A DNA stretch of 12,281 nt from the NCBI GenBank assembly GCA_004555705.1, contig SFHI01000073.1, forward strand, positions 1 to 12,281, read 5' to 3'. Below the pieces are notes generated by a model. That model searched no databases, was not told the DNA's origin, and saw only the letters and a program-made list of their open reading frames with translations. Both the position numbers and the translations under genes were made by a program. Below are positions 12,176 through 12,281 of the stretch, in pieces (the first letter of the stretch is position 1; each line of letters opens with the position of its first letter). This DNA is from Clostridiales bacterium. Lineage in GTDB: Bacteria > Bacillota > Clostridia > Oscillospirales > Oscillospiraceae.

Positions 12176-12281
12176 AAATTGATGTTTACGCGTGTGTGTC
12201 GAAAAACGCTGTCATTGCGAGCCAGTGCGCACACTGGCGTGGCAATCCCCCCGTTGAATGGAACCATGTAACGATTACCAC
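12176..12281. repeat. Interspersed hairpin repeat, single-core copy E, cut by the window edge
   Basis: It starts AAATTGATGTTTACGCGTG at 12176. The core is at 12210-12254, with stem GCCAGTG (12221-12227), loop CGCA and CACTGGC (12232-12238). After the core it follows copy B closely (GTAACGATTAC). The right inverted end lies beyond the window. It borders the HxlR promoter on its upstream side. Confidence 0.8.

Noticed and set aside
1835..12281. The repeated CATTGCGAGCCAGTG sequences as a CRISPR array
   Set aside because: Copies are hundreds to thousands of bases apart, in both orientations and palindromic, with no regular spacers and no cas genes.
1..12281. tRNA, rRNA or known riboswitch genes
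   Set aside because: No cloverleaf, rRNA segment or recognised riboswitch core was seen on either strand by reading alone.

Overview
The window looks like chromosome from a Gram-positive, low-biosafety-profile anaerobe of class Clostridia, most likely an Oscillospiraceae/Ruminococcaceae gut bacterium. The base composition is GC-rich by eye. The gene starts carry strong AGGAGG-type ribosome sites and the promoters are sigma-A-like. Two genes encode the DNA-binding domain of the sporulation regulator Spo0A. One protein has a sortase-type sorting signal. There is also a radical-SAM aminomutase, a fused TRAP permease and a CitC homologue. This placement is inference from gene content, not from a marker gene.

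Layout, left to right. A GNAT acetyltransferase with a YoaP-type C-terminal domain (182-949, minus) is followed by two convergent stand-alone Spo0A C-terminal-domain proteins (1459-1806 plus; 1990-2409 minus). Next come a CPA2-type cation:proton antiporter (2553-3818, minus), a small secreted protein with a QPETG sorting signal and an elaborate leader (3927-4502, minus), and a MarR regulator with a perfect consensus promoter (4868-5293, minus). A two-gene operon follows, a KamA-family radical SAM aminomutase then a fused TRAP permease (8797 down to 5719, minus). Its promoter lies far upstream, at 9165-9193, beside a pair of CTAA-N5-TTAG palindromes. The right end is a three-gene unit on the minus strand, HxlR regulator, ThrE-type exporter and citrate lyase ligase CitC (12054 down to 9299). 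It has a good promoter, an operator-like palindrome and a strong terminator.

The most unusual content is between the genes. At least five copies of a small interspersed repeat (1835-1929, 4676-4799, 5418-5607, 8847-9064 and 12176 to the window end) share inverted ends of the type AATTGTTGTTT. They carry one or two copies of a hairpin core whose stem shows paired base changes between copies, which points to selection on a folded form. A sixth element (1013-1188) has the same ends but a different interior made of a perfect 24-bp inverted repeat. One copy sits between the promoter/operator region and the start of the aminomutase operon.

The second point of interest is the pair of receiver-less Spo0A-like proteins. 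One is preceded by two tandem 0A-box-like sequences exactly 10 bp apart, just upstream of its promoter, and more TGTCG-type sites lie nearby. Together they could form a small local circuit built from the Spo0A DNA-binding module. That is a hypothesis from sequence only.
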